Shown: positions 15,292 through 22,442 of the stretch, piece after piece | Layout: the number at the start of each line of letters is the position of its first letter | How positions within the stretch are numbered: the stretch's first letter is position 1 | Assembly (NCBI GenBank): GCA_003225315.1 | Contig: QHZD01000017.1 | Location: 248,001 to 312,000, forward strand | Length of the DNA: 64,000 nucleotides | Reading direction: 5' to 3' | Source: Acidobacteriota bacterium | GTDB taxonomy: Bacteria > Acidobacteriota > Terriglobia > Acidiferrales > UBA7541 | Translations under genes and position numbers: made by a program | The notes under the pieces: generated by a model | Database searches by the model: none | Seen by the model: only the letters and a program-made list of their open reading frames with translations | Told to the model about the DNA's origin: nothing

Positions 15292-16032
15292 TCAAACGAC
15301 CTTCGCAAGCTGCCCCATGAAAATGTGAACCTGACGAATAAGGTTGTCCGCCTCTTCCAGCGTATATGTGTCGTTGGGATGCATGACTTCGTTCCGCCAT
15401 GCAAGTTTTACGCTGTAGAGATTTGCTGATGCAGCGGCAAATTCCTTTGTGGTCTGGGCCCTTTGGTCCAACGCTTTGATGGCCTTGTTGATCTCATCCA
15501 ATATGTTTTGCCAGTTCTTCTCATTGGTGAGCGTCACACCAAGTTTTGTTCCGAATTGCTGAACCCCAACTTCCATGATGCGCATGAGGTGAAAGACTAC
15601 AGCAGTGCTTCTTCCCGCCGCATAGCAGTTGCCAGCTTCCGCTACATCATATTGAATTGTGGGAAATTTCTTGTTGACCTCCTCTCCAAGAAGTTCGGGC
15701 CTGTTATAGCGACTCGCCCGGTCTGGCGGGATGAACATAAATAAGTTTTGCTCCATTTCATCCTGGATTCGAGATTGAATTTCAGGGATGATTCCCTGCC
15801 ATTCGCTGACAGTTTCCGTCCCCCGATCTATACGGTCAATTCCGCGAGTGATGAGCTTTGACGCAAGCCGGAGGTTCAGCGCATCGCACTTGGCTTTCAG
15901 ATCGGGTAGCCAGCTCGTAAAAATAATACTGTCCTTCTTTATGACTTCTTTTGGATTCTCGACCTGTACTCCGCGCAATCTCTCCAGCACCCGCGCGATG
16001 GCAAAGAACGTGTGAGCATTGAATTTTTCCAT
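15292..16032 (-). CDS. HEPN-like protein with C-terminal RX4H motif
   Basis: 246 aa from ATG 16032 (MEKFNAHTFFAIARVLERL), which has GGTGG just upstream; a TTG at 16128 is possible but adds an unconvincing N terminus. The protein is helical. Near the C terminus it has HLMRIMEVGVQQFG, NWQNILDEINKAIK and LAWRNEVMHPNDTYTLEEA. RNEVMH fits the RX4-6H signature of HEPN ribonucleases, and the spacing to MEVGV and the terminal helix fits a four-helix HEPN bundle. HEPN proteins often act in abortive infection or toxin-antitoxin systems. No cognate antitoxin is evident. The gene lies downstream of the inverted repeat at 16367. Confidence 0.65.
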   Translation of the reverse strand: MEKFNAHTFFAIARVLERLRGVQVENPKEVIKKDSIIFTSWLPDLKAKCDALNLRLASKLITRGIDRIDRGTETVSEWQGIIPEIQSRIQDEMEQNLFMFIPPDRASRYNRPELLGEEVNKKFPTIQYDVAEAGNCYAAGRSTAVVFHLMRIMEVGVQQFGTKLGVTLTNEKNWQNILDEINKAIKALDQRAQTTKEFAAASANLYSVKLAWRNEVMHPNDTYTLEEADNLIRQVHIFMGQLAKVV

Positions 16033-16270
16033 GTTCCACCAGCTAAAAAGAGAATAGGGAGCATCTCCCCACGGGGGAAGTGTGCTCCGTTCGCTCCTAC
16101 TGGTAAGGCATTCAATCTTTGTGGTCAAGGGGTAATCGCCTTAGATGCTCGCGGGGCCTTTCATGGGAACAGACAGAGTGGATGTTCCTTTTCATTAGAA
16201 GCAATTCCAGAAGACGATCCGAGTCAAGAGGGAGGGAGGCGGTCCAGGTCGTAGCGCCTCCCCATAATTT

Positions 16271-16305
16271 CCCGATTAGCCACACGGAGAGAGTGGGTAA
16301 TCGGG
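16271..16305 (-). other. hairpin in the leader region of the HEPN-like gene
   Basis: CCCGATTA (16271-16278) pairs with TAATCGGG (16298-16305), and an inner CCAC (16280-16283) pairs with GTGG (16293-16296). There is no T tract, so it is not a terminator. The rest of 16033-16366 holds no convincing gene. Confidence 0.45.
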
Positions 16306-16366
16306 CTGTATAGCTATCAGACTCCGCAAACGGGGATACGGTTACAAAAAAATGTTTGACTAGGGA

Positions 16367-16381
16367 GTCCGCAAAACGGAC
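16367..16381 (-). promoter_or_regulatory. inverted-repeat operator GTCCG-CAAAA-CGGAC, site 1
   Basis: Perfect dyad upstream of the HEPN-like gene. A degenerate copy (CTCCGCAAACGGGG) lies at 16322-16335. On its far side GAATCCGAAAAAGCATT (16398-16414) matches the sequence beside site 2 (17123-17140). Confidence 0.6.
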
Positions 16382-16483
16382 GGCTACGTTACTTGTTGAA
16401 TCCGAAAAAGCATTCCATCTACACTGCCTTCGTGACTTTCCTCCTAAAAATGCGAGTACTCGTCAAAAGGCAGATTCTCGCGT

Positions 16484-17050
16484 TCAGCGCGGGTTGATGA
16501 GGGGTGTGGGTCTTACGAGAGGGGAATCGTCTGGCCCTTGGATGGCCTCTCTAACCGCGATGAAGTCCCTAACAACAAGCAGCGTCTTCGAGGAGTCTAT
16601 GCCAATACCGAACAACGCTTGCTGAAGGCGGCTTGCCAAACCAGCGTTGCTCGTTCCCGTTCTACGCATCACTTCGACAATGCACTCTCGCATCGCTGTT
16701 GTCTGGGCAATGTTCGGTTGCTTGCCGATCAACTCTCGTGTGAGTTTGTCCGTAAAGCTCACTACAACGGGCCACGGTGGTCGGTCACTATCCTCTGCAA
16801 ATCTCATCATTACGTGCGCAAGCCCCTGGCTTAGATGATTCTGCCAAGTCCGCACTTCCTTCAACGTCAGCAGTGTCGAGTCCAGTGCTTGCTCCGGCGT
16901 TGATGAGTCTCGCTTCACCCACCCTCTGCCTGTCGGTTTAAGTTCGTCCTGGCGAACGGACTGAGGACTGGCGGGATTGAACTGAGCTGCTGTTGGACGT
17001 GGGGAGTAAATCAGGAGGAGCAAAACAGAGAGAGAGGTTCCGATGCGCAT
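16484..17050 (-). CDS. secreted protein of unknown function, 188 aa
   Basis: ATG at 17050 with CAGGAG 7 nt upstream. A signal peptide is clear (MRIGTSLSVLLLLIYSPRPT, cleavage likely after TAA before QF). The mature part is helical and charged (TLLTLKEVRTWQNHLSQGLA, MRECIVEVMRRTGTSNAGLA, SKTLLVVRDFIAVREAI). No lipobox or catalytic motif is seen. It is transcribed from an extended -10 promoter (17070-17075) overlapped by the dyad at 17096-17110. An exported protein between phage-type genes is unusual and suggests an accessory (moron-like) role. Confidence 0.6.
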   Translation of the reverse strand: MRIGTSLSVLLLLIYSPRPTAAQFNPASPQSVRQDELKPTGRGWVKRDSSTPEQALDSTLLTLKEVRTWQNHLSQGLAHVMMRFAEDSDRPPWPVVVSFTDKLTRELIGKQPNIAQTTAMRECIVEVMRRTGTSNAGLASRLQQALFGIGIDSSKTLLVVRDFIAVREAIQGPDDSPLVRPTPLINPR

Positions 17051-17069
17051 ACCCTATCTCCTGTGGCGG

Positions 17070-17110
17070 AGTATAGCACAACCAAGAGATGGCGCGTCCG
17101 CAAAACGGAT
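17070..17110 (-). promoter_or_regulatory. extended -10 promoter with inverted-repeat operator, site 2
   Basis: On the minus strand TGCTATACT gives an extended -10 (TATACT at 17075-17070). ATCCGTTTTGCGGAC (17110-17096) covers the -35 position, as expected for a repressor site. Farther upstream GAATCCCGAAAAAGAATT (17123-17140, plus strand) repeats the flank of site 1. Confidence 0.6.
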
Positions 17111-17227
17111 GCAAACAATACTGAATCCCGAAAAAGAATTGCCGGGAAATTGCCTTCTAGCGTCCAGAGTGAGGTTCAGGCTATGGGGATAGCAGGAGCC
17201 GAATTTTGCGTCTGCAAGTTATTCATT

Positions 17228-17482
17228 CTACGCCGCTAATTTTGGGGTTTCGTAACACTCAGAAGCCTTCGGGGGTTCATGTAGCCTTTGCCGGTATGCC
17301 CGCTGTTTCGCAGCGTTATTCCTATGCTTCTTTGGCCTTCCGCCCAGATGTTCTGGTGCGCTCTCGACCGGCTCGAAAGTTATGGAACGGCGCATGTTCC
17401 GCTGTAGATTTTCGTAGCGACGCGGATCAGTGCGCTCTAATTCGCGCATGAACGCGGCGTCCGCTTTCTTGCTAACATTCAT
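17228..17482 (-). CDS. small basic phage-type protein, 84 aa
   Basis: ATG at 17482 with a perfect AAGGAGG 4 nt upstream. Highly charged (MNVSKKADAAFMRELERTDP, NLQRNMRRSITFEPVE, GGRPKKHRNNAAKQRAYRQR). The C-terminal basic helix could bind DNA or RNA. It starts 12 bp after the replication-initiator-like gene. Confidence 0.6.
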   Translation of the reverse strand: MNVSKKADAAFMRELERTDPRRYENLQRNMRRSITFEPVESAPEHLGGRPKKHRNNAAKQRAYRQRLHEPPKASECYETPKLAA

Positions 17483-17494
17483 GCGGCCTCCTTC

Positions 17495-18424
17495 TCAAGC
17501 CACGGCAGACCGTCCCGCAAATTGCTGCGCTTTTTCTTTAAGCCAGGCCAGCAGGTCTGGACTCTTGGCTTCCACCAAGCGGTAGGCGTGCTTGTTGAAT
17601 TTATCCTCGGCGCTGTCCGTGATTGCTTCCCAATCGTGGTCATGCTGACCGATAAGGTTATCTTTTGCTTCTCTGTAGTACTCGACGGATTGGGGAATCT
17701 GCGCGCCACTCTTAATACTGGCTGCTCGGTATAAAATCCACAGCACCAAATCGAATGCGCTCCTCTCTTCCATCTCCTGACAGAAGGAATTAAAGGCTTG
17801 CACAGCAGCCAGCGGTGCAGCGTCCTTTTGCTGCAACGCGGTATCAGTATCTCTAACCTTGTCGGTTAAAGAATGATCGGTTCGGCACTCACCATGAGTG
17901 GGTTTTGACATTCCGCTCGCTGGTATGAGTGGGTTTGCATTCTCGGATGAGTGGGTTTCTGCGCTAATCTGCCCCCCCTCGTCACCGTTGGTCGCCCTTC
18001 CAACCTGAGATGATTGGGTTTCTTCAATCGCTTCCCACCACTTTTGCTGCTGAAAGATGTCGAAAATCTTGCGGTCCTTGATAAAGTATTGGACCGTGCA
18101 GTTCTTGCCCCGCCCGCCCTTCTTTCCCTGCCGCGTTGAAATATCCACAACGAGCCGATCCTTGTATTCCAACTCGCGGAGCACACGCCGAGCCTGGGCC
18201 GTGCTGCAACTCGCTTTCGCGGCTATGTCATTGAGTCCCGGCCAGACGTTGGGATAGCGGTCACAGAGGGCGCGGAGCACGGCTTTCTTCACTTTGTCCG
18301 GGCGGTGTTGTCCGCGAAGGTTAGGTCTGATGAAAACCAGATGGGAGGCGATATGCGAGAGCCTGTATGCGGACAGGCCGACGATGGGATTTATTTCAAT
18401 TCGCTGCATTGGCGGCGGCCACAC
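17495..18424 (-). CDS. phage replication-initiator-like protein with winged helix
   Basis: 309 aa. Residues about 25-110 form a helix-turn-helix/winged helix like RepA or phage O-type initiators (KVKKAVLRALCDRYPNVWPG, NDIAAKASCSTAQARRVLRE, KDRLVVDISTRQGKKGGRGK). A Ser/Thr-rich linker follows, then a helical C-terminal part (NSFCQEMEERSAFDLVLWIL) that would contact helicase or clamp loader. The GTG at 18424 is used; the ATG at 18409 is an alternative. It overlaps the previous small gene by 34 bp. With the SSB and clamp-loader-like genes it completes a small replication set. Confidence 0.6.
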   Translation of the reverse strand: MWPPPMQRIEINPIVGLSAYRLSHIASHLVFIRPNLRGQHRPDKVKKAVLRALCDRYPNVWPGLNDIAAKASCSTAQARRVLRELEYKDRLVVDISTRQGKKGGRGKNCTVQYFIKDRKIFDIFQQQKWWEAIEETQSSQVGRATNGDEGGQISAETHSSENANPLIPASGMSKPTHGECRTDHSLTDKVRDTDTALQQKDAAPLAAVQAFNSFCQEMEERSAFDLVLWILYRAASIKSGAQIPQSVEYYREAKDNLIGQHDHDWEAITDSAEDKFNKHAYRLVEAKSPDLLAWLKEKAQQFAGRSAVA

Positions 18425-18594
18425 ATTCTCTGCACGAATATCCTGTCGCGGCGTTGAAAATAAATACCCTCTGCGTGGGCCTTGCGCGCGGCCTGGCGAT
18501 CCTCACGCCTGCCAATCCTCCGCAGGTCAATGGGGTATCGCTCGCCCTCGTATCCCGCTGCGTAAAACCGATAAAGCACGTCGCTCATATCCAT
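18391..18594 (-). CDS. small phage-type protein, 67 aa
   Basis: ATG at 18594 with GGAGG 5-6 nt upstream, giving MDMSDVLYRFYAAGYEGERY followed by IDLRRIGRREDRQAARKAHA. Short proteins of this sort, with a tyrosine-rich N terminus and an Arg-rich helix, are common in phage early regions. The 3' end overlaps the initiator-like gene. Confidence 0.5.
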   Translation of the reverse strand: MDMSDVLYRFYAAGYEGERYPIDLRRIGRREDRQAARKAHAEGIYFQRRDRIFVQRMCGRRQCSELK

Positions 18595-18674
18595 GTCGGC
18601 CTCCAGTGATGAAAAATGTCGTGAGGGCAAAATGCCCCATAAGAGCCATTTTATCACCGGCCCGTCAACCTTTT

Positions 18675-19053
18675 TCAGCCAGCCGCAACCGTTTCCGGTT
18701 CCACGTCCGACGTGTACTCATCGGCACCCTCATTGGCAGGGTCACGATCCGCGTCCGTTTTGCGGATTTTCTGCGTGTCGCTGCGCGCTTGCACGCAGAG
18801 GATTCCTGGCCGCCCCTGGTCGCTTTCGGGATACGTCCTGAAAATGAACGCAAGCCGGGCCGGATCGGTCACGATGCAATCCGCCACCGGCGAGCGCCAG
18901 CGGTCCAACGCAGGGCGCGGCATGGTTCCAATTCGTGATGCGCGATTGCTCAAGGTTCTCCTCGCACTCGTACCACACCAGCTCGTCGCCGCTAATGGGG
19001 CAGCGGGGCGGGAGATGTTGCTCGCGTGCTTCGCGTTCAGAAAGTTCATGCAC
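18675..19053 (-). pseudogene. small phage-type gene, apparently frameshifted
   Basis: From a GTG at 19053 the frame reads convincingly (HELSEREAREQHLPPRCPIS, GDELVWYECEENLEQSRITN) until about 18920, after which this frame becomes Arg-rich nonsense ending at 18742. From there another frame reads well (SPVADCIVTDPARLAFIFRT, YPESDQGRPGILCVQ) to 18675. Either one gene carries a single frameshift near 18915-18925, or the second part is a separate ORF from ATG 18923 (82 aa) with a poor ribosome site. A CPIS...WYEC pair could bind zinc. Confidence 0.45.
18753..18767. promoter_or_regulatory. copy of the GTCCG/CGGAC-type dyad inside a gene, site 3
   Basis: GTCCGTTTTGCGGAT, matching sites 1, 2 and 4 at 14 of 15 positions or better, but within the coding frame (IRKTDAD) and without the conserved flank. 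It could be a silencing/loop site or chance. Confidence 0.3.
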
Positions 19054-19066
19054 TAACACCTGCCAG

Positions 19067-19108
19067 AATAAAAAAAGGCCGAGATCGTGTTTGAGCACGA
19101 TCCCGGCC
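19067..19108 (-). terminator. strong rho-independent terminator on the minus strand
   Basis: GGCCGAGATCGTG (19077-19089) pairs with CACGATCCCGGCC (19096-19108) with one mismatch and a 6-nt loop. On the minus strand it is followed by seven T (19076-19070), then ATT. There is no minus-strand gene upstream, so it ends a short RNA or acts as an attenuator for the gene at 19053. Confidence 0.85.
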
Positions 19109-19251
19109 TGGCGGGGTCCACTTTTAGTGGGGTTTTGCTCGGCGCTACCGAGCAAGATCAATTTGTTTTCCCGCCAGGGACTAAACCAGATTCCATCCGT
19201 TCGTACTTCGGGATGGTCGTGCCGCATCACAGGGATCGCATTCGCGCGTCC
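19067..19251 (-). ncRNA. candidate structured RNA or attenuator leader, about 185 nt
   Basis: Read on the minus strand: a hairpin (CCATCC 19216-19211 with GGATGG 19198-19193), then a three-way junction closed by CCTGGCGGG (19178-19170) and CCCGCCAGG (19115-19107). It encloses an 8-bp hairpin TTGCTCGG/CCGAGCAA (19155-19148, 19142-19135) and a 5-bp hairpin CCACT/AGTGG (19130-19118), and ends in the terminator at 19108-19067. The outer stem shares two bases with the terminator stem, so the two may compete. A TATATA -10-like box at 19264-19259 would start transcription near 19251; no good -35 is seen. Confidence 0.45.
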
Positions 19252-19308
19252 CTCTACTTATATATGTGTGCTTTTCGCGGGCTTCTTGTTCAATTTATTT
19301 GGGCGTCA

Positions 19309-19323
19309 GTCCGTTTTGCGGAC
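19309..19323 (+). promoter_or_regulatory. inverted-repeat operator GTCCG-TTTTG-CGGAC, site 4
   Basis: Perfect dyad 91 bp before the ATG of the AlbA_2-like gene and 45 bp upstream of the candidate -10 of the minus-strand RNA, so it could control both divergent transcripts. A weaker version of the flank (GCTTTTCGCGGGCTTC, 19270-19285) precedes it in the same relative orientation as at sites 1 and 2. Confidence 0.6.
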
Positions 19324-19413
19324 GAGGGACTTTCTATTTCTGCGTATACGTTTGTCGATTTCCCTGAACAATCGTGCTATGTGACAATCGAGAAAGAATC
19401 GAGCAGATTCCCT

Positions 19414-21201
19414 ATGGCCCAATCCCAGCAACCCGAAAACAAAAACCGTTCGACTCCGAGCCTGCCAGAACGAGCCACCGGGTATAAGCAAGAAGTTGAG
19501 AAGGTCGTGCGTGAAGTGGGGGAACACCCGCTGTATGAACTGAAACGCTCCTGCTCGTTCCGAAATCTTGCAGAGAAAATCGAGTTCGTGAAAGACATAC
19601 AGTCCATAGCCACTTCACACATCCAAACAGAGAAATTCTTGGTTATAGGCGCTGATGGCGCGACCAAGACTTTTCATGCAGTCCACAATATGAACGAGTT
19701 CGACGAAGCCGCCGTTAGACAATTGCTGGAGAAGTACCTCAGCCCAGTGCCGGACTTTGAGTTATTTCAAATGACTTCATCGGACGGATGCCCTTTTGTC
19801 CTCTTCGTTGTTCCGAAGCAGAAAAGGCGAAGAATCCTCGCGAAAGTCACGGTAGAGGATTCGACGGATGCGAAATCGAAAATCGTGCTCCGGGAGGGCG
19901 ACCTTTGGACGAAGGGTACATCCACTGGAAAGAGACTCGCCAAGCCCGAGGATTGGGACGAAATCTATGAGGAAGTAATTGAGACGGAGACAGAGCGACG
20001 GACAAGGCAGAGGACGGCCCATGCGCTCGAAATGGCAACCGCCCGAGAAAAAGTGCGTCTGAGCTATGGGCAGTCGTCCCTGCCCAGTTTTTTTACCGAC
20101 GAAGAATTTCCGGCTTTGATGGAAAATTTGTGTAGTGCGCAAGATGGACCTCGGTTCAATGTGCTCTTGGAGCGATTGCGTGATGACCTGGTTGAAGGAT
20201 GGCACCAAATAGGAGCCTACGAAGAATCGCCAGCACTGTTGGCTAATCCCGCCGCTTCTCTACTCGGGTTAAGAGAAAGAGTACGCGAGAATATTAAGAA
20301 TGTGTTTCGCCCCGCGATGCACTGGTTGACTCTTGCCGGAATATACGTCGTAAAAAACAGCGGGCCGGTTGCGTTCTTGGATGCGGTTGCCGATTTGTTG
20401 AAGGAAGTATTTGACACGTCCCACCAGTTGGTGATGGCTCGCTCATTGACGCCTCTCGGAGCTACCTCCCCTAGCGCAGACGAGCATGTGAGCCATACCG
20501 TCCCGGCCCTTGAGAGTCTGGTTTCGCTTCATCTAATCGGTGCTTATCTGACTAAGCGGAAACGGTTTCAGTATTTGAGAAGTCTCTTTCGACCTGATGT
20601 GTATCCCGCTGGGCAGCGATTAAGCGAGCAAGAAAGGAAAACCCTGATGGCTTTTTGGCCGCTCGGTTTGGGGTGCGGGGAACCAGCAGAACTTCAGTAT
20701 CGGGCCGGGAAAATCAATCATTGTGCCAAAAGGATTGAAACGGATTTGTCATACCTTCACCTGTTTGGCTCAGGAACAACCGCGACGGGGGCACTCTGTC
20801 AGTATGAGTTGTGCCTAGAGCTAAACTCCCATGTCGCTATGCCTAGTGACGACACCCAAGAATCGTCAGCTTACGTTGCAAAGATGTATCCCGAGATGTA
20901 CTTCACCTTCTGGCCCAGCCTAATAGCATTCCCTCTTGAGTATATTCATGGCTTGGCGCTGACACTATTTTCCGAGATTAAGAAAGCGAAGCCCGATCTT
21001 CTCAAACTCATCCTTTTCGACTCGGCGTTCGTTGGCTTTTTGACGAGGCCGGGGTCAGACATGGTATTCGCAAGATTTCTGAGCGGTCTCGCAAGCAACC
21101 AAGCGCAGTTGCACATGGAGATGCGCCGGTTCCCTTCCATGCAATTTTGGCCGAAAGAACTGGATGCCGCGATTAAACAGTCGCGGAGGAACAAGACATA
21201 G
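19414..21201 (+). CDS. AlbA_2/Schlafen-type N-terminal domain protein, 595 aa
   Basis: Start at ATG 19414 (MAQSQQPENKNRSTPSLPER); the open frame upstream to 19087 runs through RNA structures and is not protein-like. Residues about 30-200 fit a divergent AlbA_2 domain: LYELKRSCSFRNLAEKIEFV, KDIQSIATSHI, KFLVIGADGATKTFHAV, FVLFVVPKQKRR and REGDLWTKGTSTGKRLA (the usual R-x-G-s-s element). The remaining 400 residues are helical with no recognised motif (RERVRENIKNVFRPAMHWLT, SSAYVAKMYPEMYFTFWPS). AlbA_2 proteins bind nucleic acid or nucleotides and recur in phage-defence contexts. It is preceded by dyad site 4. Confidence 0.65.
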   Translation: MAQSQQPENKNRSTPSLPERATGYKQEVEKVVREVGEHPLYELKRSCSFRNLAEKIEFVKDIQSIATSHIQTEKFLVIGADGATKTFHAVHNMNEFDEAAVRQLLEKYLSPVPDFELFQMTSSDGCPFVLFVVPKQKRRRILAKVTVEDSTDAKSKIVLREGDLWTKGTSTGKRLAKPEDWDEIYEEVIETETERRTRQRTAHALEMATAREKVRLSYGQSSLPSFFTDEEFPALMENLCSAQDGPRFNVLLERLRDDLVEGWHQIGAYEESPALLANPAASLLGLRERVRENIKNVFRPAMHWLTLAGIYVVKNSGPVAFLDAVADLLKEVFDTSHQLVMARSLTPLGATSPSADEHVSHTVPALESLVSLHLIGAYLTKRKRFQYLRSLFRPDVYPAGQRLSEQERKTLMAFWPLGLGCGEPAELQYRAGKINHCAKRIETDLSYLHLFGSGTTATGALCQYELCLELNSHVAMPSDDTQESSAYVAKMYPEMYFTFWPSLIAFPLEYIHGLALTLFSEIKKAKPDLLKLILFDSAFVGFLTRPGSDMVFARFLSGLASNQAQLHMEMRRFPSMQFWPKELDAAIKQSRRNKT

Positions 21202-21689
21202 CCCCAAATCCTGAGCGTCTGGCAGAGCGCCAGCGGGAACTGTAAGAAGTGGTGCGCGAAGTTACATGCTGGAAGGAAGCGCATGCAACGACGATGAAAG
21301 CGATCCTGCGCGAGTACCTGCAAGAAGAGGTAGACACGCTTCGACCGCGCACCTTGGAGGTAGTCAACGGCAGTGCCCAGCCGAGTTTACAGGCAACGAG
21401 TTTACAGAGCGATTCGAGTTTACGGTAAACTCTGGCCCGCACACGCCGCAGATAGGAGCCTACGCGGGAATTGGAACCGGAATCGTTGCGACGGCCCCAC
21501 CGTGCGTTTCTCGCCCCCGGCACCACCCGTTCGCGCCATCGCTTCGTCCTTGAAGAAATCTGCTTTGGCGTGAGCAAGATGCGTCGTTTTCCCACGTGAA
21601 CTCGCCTTTTTCGAACGCGCCAGCAAGCGAATGTACTCGTGCGCGACGCGGCATTCTGCGGCCTTCCGGAGTACGCGCATAAACACAAG
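21202..21689. other. boundary region with decayed coding traces
   Basis: No full gene. From 21249 a frame of about 60 codons reads MKAILREYLQEEVDTLRPRT and ends SLQATSLQSDSSLR at 21426; the 17 codons before its upstream TAA (21243) also look coding (APNPERLAERQREL). This looks like the tail of a lost gene. The region marks the change from phage-type to chromosomal genes. Confidence 0.35.
21383..21432. repeat. GAGTTTAC repeats ending in a 17-bp palindrome
   Basis: GAGTTTAC occurs at 21383-21390, 21398-21405 and 21416-21423. The last copy continues as G-GTAAACTC (21424-21432), giving an 8+1+8 palindrome. Part of this is coding repetition (SLQ..SLQ..SSLR) in the decayed frame. Confidence 0.5.
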
Positions 21690-22085
21690 TCAAGGGAGTT
21701 CGAAGCCGTGTAGACGCGCCGCCTTGTGATCGAATGTCAGGGTGCAAGAGCAACCCGCTCTGGCACCGAGCGCAGCGATGACGGAATCGGAGAACGAGCC
21801 CTCCCCCTGTTTGAGTGCGATCATGGCGGTGAATACTTCTTGCTCGTTTTCTATTAGAAGCACGTCCGTCTGAAGCATACGCTCGATAGCTGCGGCAATT
21901 TTTTGCGCCGGTAACCCGTAGGCGCGGTCTAGGACCCACACAGTCTCAACCATCGCTACAATGCTCACAAAACCAGGAACTTCTTCGGTGAGTCGCCGTT
22001 CGATGATCTCAGTCGCCTTTGCCGACTGAAGCGGATCGTCTTGGGTAAGGTAACGAACGAGGATGTTGGTGTCGAGCCCGATCAT
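21690..22085 (-). CDS. vapC: PIN-domain ribonuclease toxin, VapC type
   Basis: 131 aa. PIN signature MIGLDTNILVRYLTQDD (Asp5), the second acidic residue in VAMVETVWVLDRAYGL, and the C-terminal acids in GSFSDSVIAALGARAG and TFDHKAARL. All four PIN acidic positions are present, so it is probably an active Mg-dependent RNase. Start ATG overlaps the antitoxin stop (ATGA, 22082-22085), the usual coupled order antitoxin-toxin. Confidence 0.9.
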   Translation of the reverse strand: MIGLDTNILVRYLTQDDPLQSAKATEIIERRLTEEVPGFVSIVAMVETVWVLDRAYGLPAQKIAAAIERMLQTDVLLIENEQEVFTAMIALKQGEGSFSDSVIAALGARAGCSCTLTFDHKAARLHGFELP

Positions 22086-22339
22086 CGACGCGTCGTGGGC
22101 CTCGCGGCACGGGCAGCACCTTCAACAGCAGCCTCAGTCATCTCCGCGATCGTCACTGGCCGCCGACGCCGGGATTTGATGATGCCCCGTAAGGATGATG
22201 CAGAGAGTTTCGGGAGGAGCACAACGCTGCCATCAGGATGCACGAAGAACTTGACCCGATCTCCCGGTTTCAACCCAAGATGCTCACGAATGGCCTTCGG
22301 GATCGTCGCCTGACCTTTGACAGTGATCGTGGACTCCAC
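22082..22339 (-). CDS. vapB: AbrB/SpoVT-fold antitoxin, VapB type
   Basis: 85 aa from GTG 22339, preceded by GGAGG. The N-terminal swapped-hairpin domain is ESTITVKGQATIPKAIREHL with GLKPGDRVKFFVHPDGSVVL. The C-terminal part is Arg/Ala-rich (KSRRRRPVTIAEMTEAAVEG) and would wrap the toxin. The promoter at 22366-22394 puts the transcription start at about 22359, which excludes longer starts. It neutralises the PIN toxin and represses the operon. Confidence 0.85.
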   Translation of the reverse strand: MESTITVKGQATIPKAIREHLGLKPGDRVKFFVHPDGSVVLLPKLSASSLRGIIKSRRRRPVTIAEMTEAAVEGAARAARPTTRR

Positions 22340-22365
22340 AGGACCTCCATTACAACTATGTAAAA

Positions 22366-22394
22366 GTAATACCATAGCTCGCAATTCGCGTCAA
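22366..22394 (-). promoter_or_regulatory. promoter of the vapBC-type operon
   Basis: TTGACG (22394-22389), 17 bp, TATTAC (22371-22366) on the minus strand; start about 22359. Confidence 0.5.
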
Positions 22395-22442
22395 GGAGGA
22401 GCCGTGAACTAGCCATCCCTGCCTCTTCCCTCGGACGCACCT

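Noticed and set aside
19087-19413. N-terminal extension of the AlbA_2-like gene back to 19087
   Set aside because: The extra 109 residues run through the terminator, the three-way junction and the operator; composition is not protein-like, and the ATG at 19414 begins a plausible protein.
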